Assembly (NCBI RefSeq): GCF_003573695.1
Contig: NW_020639929.1
Coordinates: 1,330,406 to 1,394,405 of the forward strand
DNA length: 64,000 bases
Direction: 5' to 3'
Source: Papaver somniferum
Taxonomy: Eukaryota > Streptophyta > Magnoliopsida > Ranunculales > Papaveraceae
Of this stretch, positions 44,641-55,079 are shown piece by piece. The notes under the pieces were generated by a model. It was not told the origin of the DNA, did not search any database, and worked only from the letters and a program-made list of their open reading frames with translations. A program made the translations under genes and the position numbers. Positions within the stretch are counted from its first letter, which is position 1. The number at the start of each line of letters is the position of its first letter.

Positions 44641-45340
44641 ACCTTATGATCTCGCACATGCTATCATCAAAAGGTTACAAATCGATGGTTCCTAAGGCAT
44701 GGTTATGCCTACAAACCTACCTTTAACAGCTTGGGGAATATGCAATATTACACGCATCTTCACTTATTCGTTTTATACCCACAATTGGTAACTGGATATA
44801 ATCCTGACATTTTGTGTTCTTACACGTTTTTGGTTGCACTATATATGTGCCCTTACGAATACATCTTACTATGATGAGTCATCAAAATGATTAAGTAAAC
44901 TACGTTGGACAAGAATTTTCAACGACTATCCGCATTTTAAAACCTTTGGCAGGAGATTTCTTACCGCTAGATTTGCGTGCTGTCATTTTAATGAGACAGT
45001 CTTCCCGTCACTAGGGGGAGATAAGAAAAAGTAGTTTCTAAGGGAACAACATGAATTGTTGTGGTGTTTTCCAACTGTGTCTCACATTAATTCTTGTACT
45101 CTACAAATGTAAATGTGAAGTGACGAAGAATCGATTTCAGAAAGTGCACTGATATCGGCAACGTGACAAGATCACACATACCAGCTGCAAATAATCCTAC
45201 AAGGTTAGAAATCCTCAGTATGGGGTACACCATAAACTAAGATGCTGCAACTACACTTGGTGGAAGTGTAGTTAAGGCCGTGGCTCCACAAAGGAAGATG
45301 GAGATACCACCAGGTTCGATCAATGCTCACCTAGAAAGGA
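44641..45340 (+). pseudogene. Copia integrase C-terminal part, broken
   Basis: Shifting between frames, one can read WG-YAILHASSLIRF (about 44730-44775), PLAGDF (about 44946) and CHFNETVFPSLGGDK (about 44983-45027), followed by TDIGNVTRSHIPAANNPTRL (about 45150-45205) and VVKAVAPQRKMEIP (about 45268-45310). These are the standard blocks between the integrase core and the RT in plant copia polyproteins. The integrase would join cDNA to the host chromosome. Frameshifts and stops make it non-functional. Confidence 0.75.
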
Positions 45341-45734
45341 AGTAGATGAGTAAGGCACAACCTAATTTGTATCATTAATGAAATTATCTCATTTTATTGA
45401 CTCTGACGATGTCCATGAATCAATATTGGAGGACGCTCCGAAGTTTTAAATGATTCTAGAGAACAATGAAATCCTGACGGATTATGAGAATGCACATGGA
45501 TCAATGGAAGGATCATGCGTGCACAATGATGATATAATACATAAATAGTTGCTCCAGAAGTATAGCACAATGAGATCGAACCATGCTTTATTTTGATTAA
45601 TTCCAAACAAATAGCATATTTGGCCTACACAATCCAGATAGAACTTAGTTCTTTGGAAGATATACGGGTATTTAGTGTGGTAGTGCTAACCAACCAAGTG
45701 TAAATCCCATGGTACATACATGATTATTTGTCAT

Positions 45735-46400
45735 AGAGCACAGTGGAAAAAAGGAAGTCTCAAAGTATCAAGACTCATCTTGTGGCGCAAGGTTTCTCAC
45801 AAAACCCTGGAGTTGTCATCTTGTAATGAACGTTATAGAGTTCCGCTACTTAGTTATCTTGGTAATTTCAAAAGGACTTGATAAGAAACATATGTATGTG
45901 GTTATTACCTATCTCTAAAAGAATCAAGAGATAACAGATATTTACAGAAGTACTTGATAGCCTTTTTTTCCCCAAATCAAGTGACTCTAAACCATAGAGT
46001 GCGTTTACAGCTAGATAGAACGCTCACTTATAGATTGAAGCAATCAAGCGGATGTGGTATACTCGTCTAAGTGGAAATTTATTTGGAGGAGATAGACAAG
46101 TAAGGTATTTTTTCCTTGCGTATTCACAAGCAAGTTCCTGATTTGGAATTCTAGCTACCTATGTTGATGTTACAGACATGATGGGTACTCTTGACGTAAT
46201 AAGAGATCCTACAAGCTACTCTAAATCCAAATTTGAGATGAGAAATCTGGGGAAAGCTCGACTGAAAATTGATCTTGTGGTATATTATTCCACCAGTTTG
46301 CATATGTCTAAAGTTGTCAGGAAATTTAACAAGGACATGCATCCTGCTAGCACTCCCATGGTTAGTCGAGGTTCATATGTAAGTACATGACCAATTCGTC
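45735..46400 (+). pseudogene. Copia reverse transcriptase/RNase H part, broken
   Basis: THLVAQGFSQNPGV (about 45776-45817) is the usual start block of copia RT (A-LVA-GF-Q-PG). YVDVTDMMGT (about 46160-46190) stands where the catalytic YVDDM lies, with the second Asp replaced by Val. KSKFEMRNLGKARLKID and KFNKDMHPASTPMVSR (46220-46370) match the F-M-DLG and F-M---HP-STPM blocks. The first part is missing or scrambled between 45820 and 46150. The enzyme cannot be active. Confidence 0.8.
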
Positions 46401-46884
46401 TAAAGGAAGATGACGAAGATGTGTCGGGAGATGAATTTCCCTTATCAAAGTACAATAGACGCATTATTGTACTTAACATAATGCACTCGACCAAATGTTA
46501 CATCCTCAATGAACTTGTTAGCTAGATATAGCTCAGCGCCAACGCAACATCATTAGAATGGTATAATGAACTTAATCATATACTTAAAAGTAACCATTGA
46601 CATGAGTTTGTTTTATCTTTGAAAAGACATAAAAATAAATGCTAATGCAAGTACAATACAAAAGTTGTTGATTATGAAGGAACAATAATCTCTTCTCTAA
46701 CGAAAGTAATCAGGGGGAGATATGGTAATATTTTCTAGGTCATTACCGATATTCAGTTTCGAAAAGTACATGACTAAAGGAACTGTCTGGAACAACTCTG
46801 AAAGTAATCCGGGGGAGATGCCGACATCAAGGAGAGGATCAAAGGATTTGATGTCGACATATTTTACCTCGAATTTGAAGTTGT
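46401..46884 (+). other. Decayed 3' part of copia polyprotein with GGGGGAGA motifs
   Basis: CAGGGGGAGA (about 46710) and CCGGGGGAGA (about 46810) are internal purine tracts similar to those near copia 3' ends; similar tracts occur at 45012 and 47170. RNase-H-like residues could not be read with confidence. Confidence 0.4.
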
Positions 46885-47770
46885 GTTGTACTCTTTTTCC
46901 CTTCGATCGAGAATAGTTTTTCCAAAGGGTGTTGTTACTAGACAAGGTTTTTAGCTAGATAACACTAAAAACATCAAGTATCTTGAACGTTGAAGACATA
47001 AAGATCGTCGTTGATATTACTGAAAATATCTGAATCAAAGTAATGAAACGCGATAGTCTGTTAAGCAATGTAACTTCCAGAATCAACAACATAGTCTTAT
47101 AAACATTCAAGTCACCAAAGTAAAGTGTGATAAACTCCTTTTGACTGCATTAGACTAATGAAACTTTCCTAACATCAAGGGGGAGAATTTAATGGTTTAT
47201 TGAACTATTTTCCTTCACCGATGTTGCTTTTTCCCACAGGGTTTTGTTACTCGGCAGGGTTTTTAATAAGACAACAACAAACACCGGGAATGTAATTTCC
47301 CATCTAAGGATATTGTCTTTCCCACGAAAATTTTATGCCTTAAGAGTTGTGAAGCAACTAGTCAATTTCAACGGAGCAAAGTGATCATATTCAACTGATC
47401 ACCTTTACTTGCATCTTTCACGTTGTACTCTTTTCCCTTCATCAAGGTTTTATCCCATTGAGTTTTCCTTGTCAAGGTTTTAATGAGGCAACATATTCGA
47501 GTCCAACTATGTTCTAAGTTTTCTTGATATTGTACTCTTTTTATTTAGTTTAGGTTTTTTCCCTTTGGGTTTTCCCTGACGAAGTTTTAACGAGGCAATT
47601 AACTTAGACTCATCGGTCTTTTAAGATCGTATTGCATGTGATGAACTACATGTAAAGTACGAGATAACATGTGAAGTATTACATGTGAAGAGTTGTACCA
47701 AGGTTTTGTCCCATTGGGTTTTTCCTTATCAAAGTTTTAATGAGGCAATGGACTTCGACACATGTCATCA
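46885..47770 (+). repeat. Five dispersed copies of a GGTTTT-rich 3' copia motif
   Basis: A segment of about 70 bp, with TTGTACTCTTTTTCCCTT, a GGTTTTGTCCCATTGGGTTT-like core and CAAGGTTTTAATGAGGCAA, occurs near 46890, 47205, 47425, 47530 and 47695 with decreasing divergence toward the right LTR. Similar motifs are known from the 3' ends of many plant copia elements. The multiplication here fills most of the 900 bp between pol and the right LTR. Confidence 0.8.
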
Positions 47771-47840
47771 AGTATAACGACATTTGAAGAACTATATGTG
47801 AAGCACTATGTATAAAGTTTTGTTTGTTATTGAACCGCAC

Positions 47841-47848
47841 AAGGGGGG
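47841..47848 (+). promoter_or_regulatory. Polypurine tract of the copia element
   Basis: AAGGGGGG immediately precedes the TGTTACAG start of the right LTR and would prime plus-strand synthesis. Confidence 0.8.
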
Positions 47849-48006
47849 TGTTACAGGGCCTACGGTCCATGGATGTGCGGTCCAAATAAATTCCTAGGGT
47901 TGCATATAAAGGAAACTATGTAATGCTTTTACTCTAATCTCCTAATAATATTTTTCTTCTCCTTCCTCTCATCTTTCTCTGTTTCACCAATAATTCTCCT
48001 AAAACA
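47849..48006 (+). repeat. Right LTR of the copia element, uninterrupted
   Basis: 158 bp, TGTTACAGGGCC to CTCCTAAAACA. Acts as the empty-site reference for the MITE in the left LTR. Very short for a plant copia LTR. Confidence 0.92.
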
Positions 48007-48084
48007 AAAATATAATATTAGTACAAAAAATGAGTCTCAAAACTATGAAAATTGAGAACAAATTAGATACATAAATGTGTCTAT

Positions 48085-48872
48085 TGGTTTTATAGACTTG
48101 TGGATAGGAATTCGTGAAGTAGGCGTGGTTTGTCATCAAATCAGGTGGTAGGAAGTCTTGTAACCTTCTTGTAATCATTAAGCTTTATTTCTAGTTGCGG
48201 GCATGGTATATCTTTACTATTTGTATGCATGTTTGTGTGTATTTTGATGTGTGTGTAATATGAGTCATGTGGTTTTCCCACAAGGATTGTCCGTGATTCC
48301 CTATGGCTCCTTGCTAAGTTGAGTAGGGTGGTTTCTTCTTCGTTTGAATATTATTTAGTATGGCGACTTCTTTCTCGCTTCGGTATTTTATACAATATCA
48401 ATAGTAGGATGGTTTTTTCCCATTTTAATATTATTTAATAGGGTGGCTTCTTTACCGTTTCGATATTATACATACTATTTTATTTTTGGGAATTCACTTG
48501 TATGCATATTATCCTTGTTTGTCTAACTCTTTGTGTGATGATGTGCTCACTTGTTTCCACTTACGTTTCAGTCTTCAAGTGAGATGATGCACGTGAAGAC
48601 ATTCGTTTTTGTAACTTATAGATTTATCGAATTGGAGATGTTCTGTATCTTTTATGTATATATTCTTGCTTATGCATAAAACAACACATTATTATTTTCA
48701 TATTACTCGAGAGACTTTCATTTATATAAATCATAGAGTTTGGATTTGTTTTTAGTTTACTTAATGTGATTATTATTCTTAAAATCGATAATCTAGATTT
48801 GATGCTTCAATTAGGTTTTAAACCTATTAGCTAAGCAGGTTTAATATTTGGGGCGTCGCATTTAGTCACTTT
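48085..48872. repeat. LTR-like fragment with a 3-copy minisatellite
   Basis: 48325-48480 repeats a unit of about 50 bp (AGGGTGG-TTCTT, then TTTCG-TATTATA/TTTGAATATTATTTA) three times. 48100-48130 contains GTAGGCGTGGTTTGTCATCA, whose complement recurs near 26358-26380. The end TTTGGGGCGTCGCATTTAG resembles the end of gypsy-type LTR or pol-LTR junctions. Boundaries not determined. Confidence 0.4.
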
Positions 48873-48923
48873 TAATTTTCAACCATGAATCCTGATTTTG
48901 GTTCTTCTTAGGAAGATATATAA

Positions 48924-49412
48924 ATGGATGAAACCTTGTATGAAGAAGATCAAGAAATGTTTGTGGAGATTTTGCGTCAAGTGGATGAAGACACAATTGA
49001 GGATAGAATGCGGAATTTTTTTATGTTGTAGTTACATTAATGAATGATACCAAAGACTTTAGAACCACAAGAAATTATGACTATAAGATGACTTGGCGAG
49101 ATCGATATTTTTACCACGACAAGATGATGCGTGATTATTTTAATCCTAGATGTATGTATTCAGATGCATATTTTCAGCGTCGATTCCGTATGGGACGCAA
49201 CTTGACTTAAAGGATTATTTTTGGGCTTTGTCAAGTAAAAAATGTATGATGCGCGACAAAGGTATATAGGATTATTTAATTATCATCAGTATGATGCACG
49301 AGGCTGTAGTACTGAACTAAATGTCACTGGCGCCGCCCTCAGAATACTATGTTATGAGGTACCAATTCCACATATGAGTACATCCTTATGGGGAAAGAAC
49401 TGAATTATTTAG
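48924..49412 (+). pseudogene. PIF/Harbinger transposase, N-terminal half
   Basis: Starts MDETLYEEDQEMFVEI at 48924, just after an acceptor-like TTCTTAG. Across several stops and frame changes the sequence reads WRDRYFYHDKMMRDYFNP, YSDAYFQRRFRMGRNL and TGAALRILCYE, the usual order in the N-terminal (helix-rich, DNA-binding) half of plant PIF/Harbinger transposases. It breaks off at 49412, where a solo LTR is inserted, and resumes at 53373. The transposase would cut and join the element ends in DDE chemistry. It is dead: internal stops lie near 49030 and 49207. Confidence 0.85.
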
Positions 49413-49630
49413 TGAAAACACTGGGGATACCAAAATACACCACCAACCTTTTTGTAGGAAATATGTATGTAAAAACTCAACACAACTCCGAGAGTTAAAA
49501 CTCAATAAAGGAAAGTGTCTAGAGTTATATCTCTATCTGTTTTGTGATTAGAACGTTTACATAATTGAATCCATGAACCTAATCACAAAGAGAGTCTTAG
49601 ACGGTACCAAAGACCAATGTCCAAAGATCA

Positions 49631-51088
49631 TGTAACGCCCCCAAAGCTAGCAGCTGACTAATCCAAGGGAGTATCTAAATAAAAAGGCACTAAGGATCTA
49701 AATAATATACTTAAGCATTAAATTAAGAAACCTACTACAAAACTTAACCCAAAAACTAGCCCCACTCTGAAATATACATATACAAGAACTCCACTAAATG
49801 ATACATATACAATAGTCATTTGGTTTACAAATATAACATACAATATAATAAACATAGCCGAAGTTAACCAACTAACTTATCTCAGCAAATTCATTAAGAG
49901 AGAAAACTAAACCATACACAGCAGACCCAACCAAGGAACTTCAATCTCAACTCAAATATACACACCTTAAGAATAACAAATTCTGAGATCTTAAGTTCAA
50001 CTTACCATTTTCTCCTGAGTCTTGAATCAACACCAACAATATCTTTAACACCTTCTTACTAACACAATCAAACCCTCACTCTGTTATTAGCTTCAGTCAT
50101 GAGTTCAATCGATCTTAGCTTTAGAAACCCTGACTTCTTCAATTTCTAATTACTCTTCATCCGAACCCTAATTCACCCAAACTGTTAAAACCCATCTCAA
50201 ATCAATCTTCTAAATTATCAATTTCATCATCTACAACTTCCCTGAGTTGTTCTTATGAAACCCTAATTCTACAATTCTTCATGAAAAACTGCATAACATC
50301 TAATTAACTTCAACCCTTTCCTCAGTCATATAAACTTAAATCTTCTTATACATCACAAATTTGAACTTTAATTAAATTCTCTGAGAAACCCTAAATTTTT
50401 GATTCGATCATCAAAACAATCTTACAGCATCAATCAAACATCAACCCTCTCATTCTTCATCCATCTGCTACTCAAAAACACTGATAAATTCAATAACCTC
50501 TCATGACTAAATCTGAAAACCCTAAACTTCAGTAACCCTAACTACGATTAACAGTAACCACTCTATCTTCTTCATCTCGTGTTCAGTCAAACACAACATC
50601 ATCAACATCTTCTACTTAAAGTTTCCTCTAAGTTTCTTTTCGATAACACGACCTATGAATCAGAACTCAGAAGCAGAAGAGAAGAGAATAAGAAAAAGAA
50701 GAAGAAAGAAGAGTGAAGAAGAAAAGAAGAGAGATCGAGTTTATCTCCTTGATCCGGTCTAGATAAGACCAAAGGAATTTTATAAAACACCCTCTGAATT
50801 GGATAAGGGAAGCCCCAGACGGTCTAATATCAAAAATATTATTTTGTCCTTCTCACTATTCCGATAATTCCTTCTTCGTCTGGCATCCGATTGACACGTT
50901 TGAGTAGTCCATTCCGCGTAACTTTTCGAGATTTATCCAATGGTACTAGTTTCATATCTATATCATTGTTAGATTAATTTCTATTAATAAAAAATCTATA
51001 TTTACTACTCGAGTAATTAGCGGCTAAATCGTTTCCTGACTATCGTTAGACCAATCAAATAACGTTGACGATCTTGAGGGTCCTTACA
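49631..51088 (-). mobile_element. Solo LTR D, nested, perfect GATCA TSD
   Basis: Plus strand runs from TGTAACGCCCCC to GAGGGTCCTTACA; GATCA lies exactly at 49626-49630 and 51089-51093. Length 1458 bp. On the minus strand TTATAAAATTCC (near 50790) is a good TATA box, followed by a CT-rich leader (complement of 50690-50745), so the minus strand is sense and starts TGTAAGGACCCTC. It is related to regions A (21480-22876), B (to 29336) and C (25349-25620). No coding sequence. Confidence 0.92.
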
Positions 51089-52324
51089 GATCAATCAAGT
51101 TGTATCCAACAAAACTAGGTCGGACGTATCTACTCTGATTAATCAACGTAAAACCTGTGATATTTCAATTATAAAGAGAAACAATATATGTGGAAAAATA
51201 AATAACATAGACACCAGAAATTTTGTTAACGAGGAAAGCACAAATACAGAAAAACCACGAGACCTAGTCCAGATTGAATACCAAACTGTATTAAGCCGCT
51301 ACAGACACTAGCCTACTACCAATTAACTTCAGTCTGGAATGTAGTTGAGACCGAACTCAGTCTCACACCGATTCAGGTACAGTCGCGATCCTTACGCCTA
51401 TTGAATCCCAGCAGGACTCCGCACAATTGATTCCCTTAAATGACGGCACACCAACTAAGACTTGCTTCAACTCAATCGAAGACTTTAAACCAAATCCGCC
51501 TCCCACAGATTAAGCATATATAATTGATTTCCTGATTTACGGTCGAAAGGGGTGATCAGATCAAACGTATGATCAAGGTGATGGAAATCGATAACAACTA
51601 GACAAAACTCTAGCTGTCCTCAAAATTCGGACTTATGCAACCCGAAATGAAACCTAGATTATTATTCACCTCACAAGTATAACACTTGTGGAATCACAAA
51701 GTTGAGACGAAGCAAACTTTCTGATTTCTATCAATCTTGTTCAAGTGATAAATCAATAATCGAACAAGATCACGATACACAAGTTATCAAGATAAAAAAT
51801 AACTGGACTTGGCCCCAATGAAGTTTTTGATAGTCGCTAAACCCTAAAAGGGTTTCTGGAGAGGATGACTCTAGATACAACTAGGAAACACCAAAAAGTA
51901 GTGTCAGGATTTAAAGATCCCAGTTGCCAAGAGTTCCCCTTATATAAACATTCAAAGCATAGGTTGCTTTAGGTTTAAGCTAAGATAGCTTTGGAACAAG
52001 GCAAACAACATTCACCGTTAGATAAAAACTTTGAATCTTATTCAGATAAACAAGATATACACTCTGGTTAGGTAAGCCGTAACCAAAACGTGTACGAAGA
52101 CTATGTTCAACATGGTTAGCCGAAACTAGCCGGTTTGAACTTAAAATCTTAACACTCATTTTCATAAACACAAAGACATTGATCTTGAGTCACAATTATG
52201 TGATCAAATGAGTCTAATGTTTTAATAGAGAATTGATCAAATGCAAATCATCTCATAGAAATAATTTAATCGCATTTGAACACAATAGACAGAGTTTGTA
52301 AATGCAGATAATACAAATACATGA

Positions 52325-52630
52325 CTCGTTTGTGAATCGGCTGAGTTATGGGACACAGATCGGTTTGTAAACTTATGAGAAAAACCGAGTTCCGGAGTTG
52401 ACAGAGCTTTTTCAGTTCACGTACCGATTTGCAAACTTAGGTGCAAAACCGAGTTCTGGAGTTGACATAACTTTCTCAGTTTGCAAACTGGTTTGGAAAC
52501 CTTAAGACTTTACCGGTTCTGGAGTTCACAGAACCTTTTCAGTTTCCGTACCGGTTTGGGTACTAAACTGGTTCAGGAAAATATAACTGTATTGGTTCGC
52601 ATACCGGTTTGAATACTGAAACCCGGTTCC
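52325..52630. repeat. About 64-bp tandem repeat inside the solo LTR
   Basis: Units run CAGTT-(AC/GC)GTACCGATTTGC, AAACTTA, AAAACCGAGTTCTGGAGTTG, ACAGA-CTTTTT; at least four copies with 63-65 bp spacing. A degenerate relative occupies 5480-5745. They lie on the U3 side of the LTR (near its TGTTAG start), where enhancer-like arrays are common. Confidence 0.8.
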
Positions 52631-53372
52631 CTTACCACAGTTCCAAAATGGTCTGTATACGAATATACATACCTATCCGGATCACAAAACATAAAGATTT
52701 TCCCATGATGTGCATACGAATATGCGTATCACATAAATTCGTAAGTCGATATATAGCTACTCTTCTACGTGTAAAAGTACATGTAATACGGCTTCAGACA
52801 TATAACAGTTTTCTCAGTTTGTAAGACTGATAACACTGTCTTGCATTCCGAATATAGTAGTTCTAGATTTCTCTAAATCAATTCGAAACATTCTCGAATA
52901 ACATCAGTGACATATATCACTGTTCCATACTATTTTCGAATGATAAACTTGAATCATGATTTAGTTCCGAACAATAAATTGTTCTCCACCGAAATAGATC
53001 AAGTATGAACAAATGTTCATTAAGCTTAGTCATTATATTTCAATAAATTCGTAAACTAAATAATTAGATCTCGATTCAAAATTCTTGTCTAATTAGTTAT
53101 GCGAAAAACTTCTCAAGGATAGAGAAGTGAATATAACTTGAGAAATAGGTGGTTCAGTCTTCACTTACCTTTTGTGGATAAAGTTATCCAAAAGCTTCAG
53201 TTGATCTTCGTATTCAAACGGTAGAATGCAAATGATGACTGGTTCGTTTCCTAGACCGAGACTTAACTAATTGTAGACTAGAAATCAAGATATAATTTTG
53301 ACAACTAAATTTGACAACAATCTTGAGATAACAACACTTATGAGTTCGACCGAGCAATGATCTAACAATTAG

Positions 53373-54122
53373 GTATCTCTAAATGTTTTGCGAAACAATA
53401 GTCGAGCATTTTGGTCTAACTTTTTTACGTAAACCTACTTAGATAGATGTTGATGGAATCGCTGCCGAAAACACAACTAGTTTTTTTCCAGGAATGCTAG
53501 GTAGTCAAGATGTATGCACTGGAAGTGGAAATCATGTCATATTGAACGGGTTCACAAAGATGATATACTGATTTGCATAAATAATTATTATTTGAAGATC
53601 TTAAGCATGGGATCGCGCTACACTGTAATTTCAACGGTCATGACTACACTCAGTGGTATTATCTGGAAGACGGATCTATCCAAAATGGTTAACTTTGGTT
53701 CAAGCATATAGCACAATAACTTTTGGACCAACGACTCCGAAGGATATGAAGTATTTTCAAGACCAACAAATGGCTCTGAGAAAGGATGTTGAACGCGCTT
53801 TTGGAATTTCGAAAAGACATTTAGCCATCGTTTGTGGCCGTGTTGCTTTTTTGATCTTCAAGAAATGAAAAAAATTATGCTAACTTGCATAATTCTGCAT
53901 AACATGGTCATTGAGGAAACACGGCATGACCCCACCTGGACTAGCTATCCAGAAGAAGATGTAAGGATGAATCTTATAGTGCACCATGGTCGTCCTATAA
54001 GAGAATACCAACTTGCCACTGACTTTATAACCGGGTTGTATGGAAAGCTAAGGGAAGATCTGACTACATACCTTTGGGCTAGAAGAGAAGCTGCAGGCAG
54101 TCGTCAAAACCCACCCAGATAG
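53373..54122 (+). pseudogene. PIF/Harbinger transposase, C-terminal half
   Basis: Continues from the N-terminal half. Reads MFCETIVEHFG, RKPT, then FFPGMLGSQD followed after a shift by MHWKWKSC (first catalytic Asp near 53510), NGHDYTQWYYLEDGS, KWLTLVQAYS, TFGPTTPKDMKYFQDQQMAL, DVERAFGISKRHLAIVCG (the catalytic Glu of the DDE triad lies in DVERAFG), and MKKIMLTCIILHNMVIEE. These match the DDE_Tnp_4 domain. Part of the middle is deleted (between the first Asp and the NGHDYT block). Frameshifts near 53512, 53690 and 53845 break it; the last 96-codon frame (53832-54122) reaches a normal stop. Confidence 0.88.
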
Positions 54123-54329
54123 ATGTTTTTTTTATTTAAATGTTATTTTATTTTACTTATGGTATAAGTAGTTTATGTACTTCGAAATAAGATGTAATGT
54201 AGTGAGACTATTTAAATTAAGTGATAAGTTAAAACATAATACAATTACTTTTTCATTAGTAAAATCATTACATTTAAATAAACCTTAACTACTGTATTTA
54301 GTTTTCAAATTTAAATAAAACTTCACTAC

Positions 54330-55010
54330 TAAAACTAAAAGTAGCTAGTACATTTCATGAATGCGGTATTCCTTGTCATCTTTTTCCGAGACATCGACAT
54401 CCTCATCCTTATTCTCATACTGCGCATTGTTCATTCAGTTGTTGTTCCACCTTATCCACTTCCTGCTCCCATAGAAAAAGTTGTCGTGAATCCATTATTT
54501 AATTATACATGGATAGTAGTATGTTTATGTTAAAATCCATGTAATATTTTTCTCGCGAAGGACGACTTTTTCAAAGCTTCCTTAACACCATGCCCTGATA
54601 TCATCTTCTACCCGACGCTCTATTTTCTTGTCCTCAGAATAGTTGAACTCATTTGAGCCTTATTTTGCTACTCTTTGGGCTGCGTCTTTTGTAGATTTTC
54701 CAACTTTTTAACCCTCTTCTCTTCTTATTTTGACATCAGTATTATCATCCATATTCCCGGATACTTAGAGACCCAACATGTGGAGATGCATTTCCTTCTA
54801 GTGAGGAAATTAAATAGGTGTATAATTCTTAAAATCCTGCAAAATTGTCCCATATGGTGATCTTGTTGGCATGTGATTACCTTCCAACATGTATGAATTA
54901 AATTTTCTAAGTTTCCTTAGAATGTTGAAACAACTTTCGTATTGGAAACCACCTTTATGGCATCTTTTCCACTCTTCTCGTCATCTTCGTTCCACATCTA
55001 GTTTACCTTC
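54330..55010 (-). pseudogene. Harbinger ORF1 (Myb/SANT, NAM-associated type), broken
   Basis: On the minus strand, one reads GGFQYESCFNILRKLRKFNS (about 54965-54905), SPYGTILQDFKNYTP (about 54855-54810), TKDAAQRVAK-GSNEFNYSED (about 54690-54635) and MDSRQLFLWEQEVDK (near 54495-54450). These blocks are those of the accessory DNA-binding protein of plant PIF/Harbinger elements, which has a Myb/SANT-like domain and a NAM-associated C-terminal region. It helps the transposase bind and enter the nucleus. It is convergent with the transposase, as in many Harbinger elements. Several stops interrupt it. Family assignment is from pattern memory. Confidence 0.6.
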
Positions 55011-55079
55011 ATGAAAAAGACGAGGTTACCCAAATATACCTCAATTTAAAACTTTTCCACCTATAAGTCTTTTCTCCGA

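Larger units (their letters stand above)
39332..48006 (+). mobile_element. Ty1-copia retrotransposon, complete ends, degenerate
   Basis: Left LTR 39332-39724 and right LTR 47849-48006 both start TGTTACAG and end CCTAAAACA. A perfect 5-bp TSD AAAAT lies at 39327-39331 and 48007-48011. Without the MITE in the left LTR (232 bp plus a 3-bp TSD) both LTRs are 158 bp. By eye they differ at about 15 positions, so the insertion is not recent. A primer-site-like CGTTATCAGGCACGAAGC follows the left LTR, and a purine tract CACAAGGGGGG precedes the right one. Integrase and RT remnants lie in the expected order on the plus strand. All coding frames are broken. The leader region is swollen by a foldback element and duplications (40166-43075). 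Confidence 0.92.
49413..53367 (-). mobile_element. Solo LTR of the long LTR family, itself interrupted
   Basis: Minus strand: begins TGTTAGATCATTGCTCGG at 53367 and ends CCAGTGTTTTCA at 49413. Flanks TTTAG (49408-49412) and ATTAG (53368-53372) form a 5-bp TSD with one mismatch. Removing the LTR and one TSD rejoins the Harbinger transposase frame (ELF then RYL-MFCETIVEHFG). Without the nested LTR (1463 bp with TSD) it is about 2.5 kb. It contains a block TTTTGTTAACGAGGAAA-CGC shared with the LTR at 55080-57817, and a tandem array at 52325-52630. No internal coding region is present, so it is a solo LTR. Superfamily uncertain; a long-LTR copia is my best guess. Confidence 0.85.
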
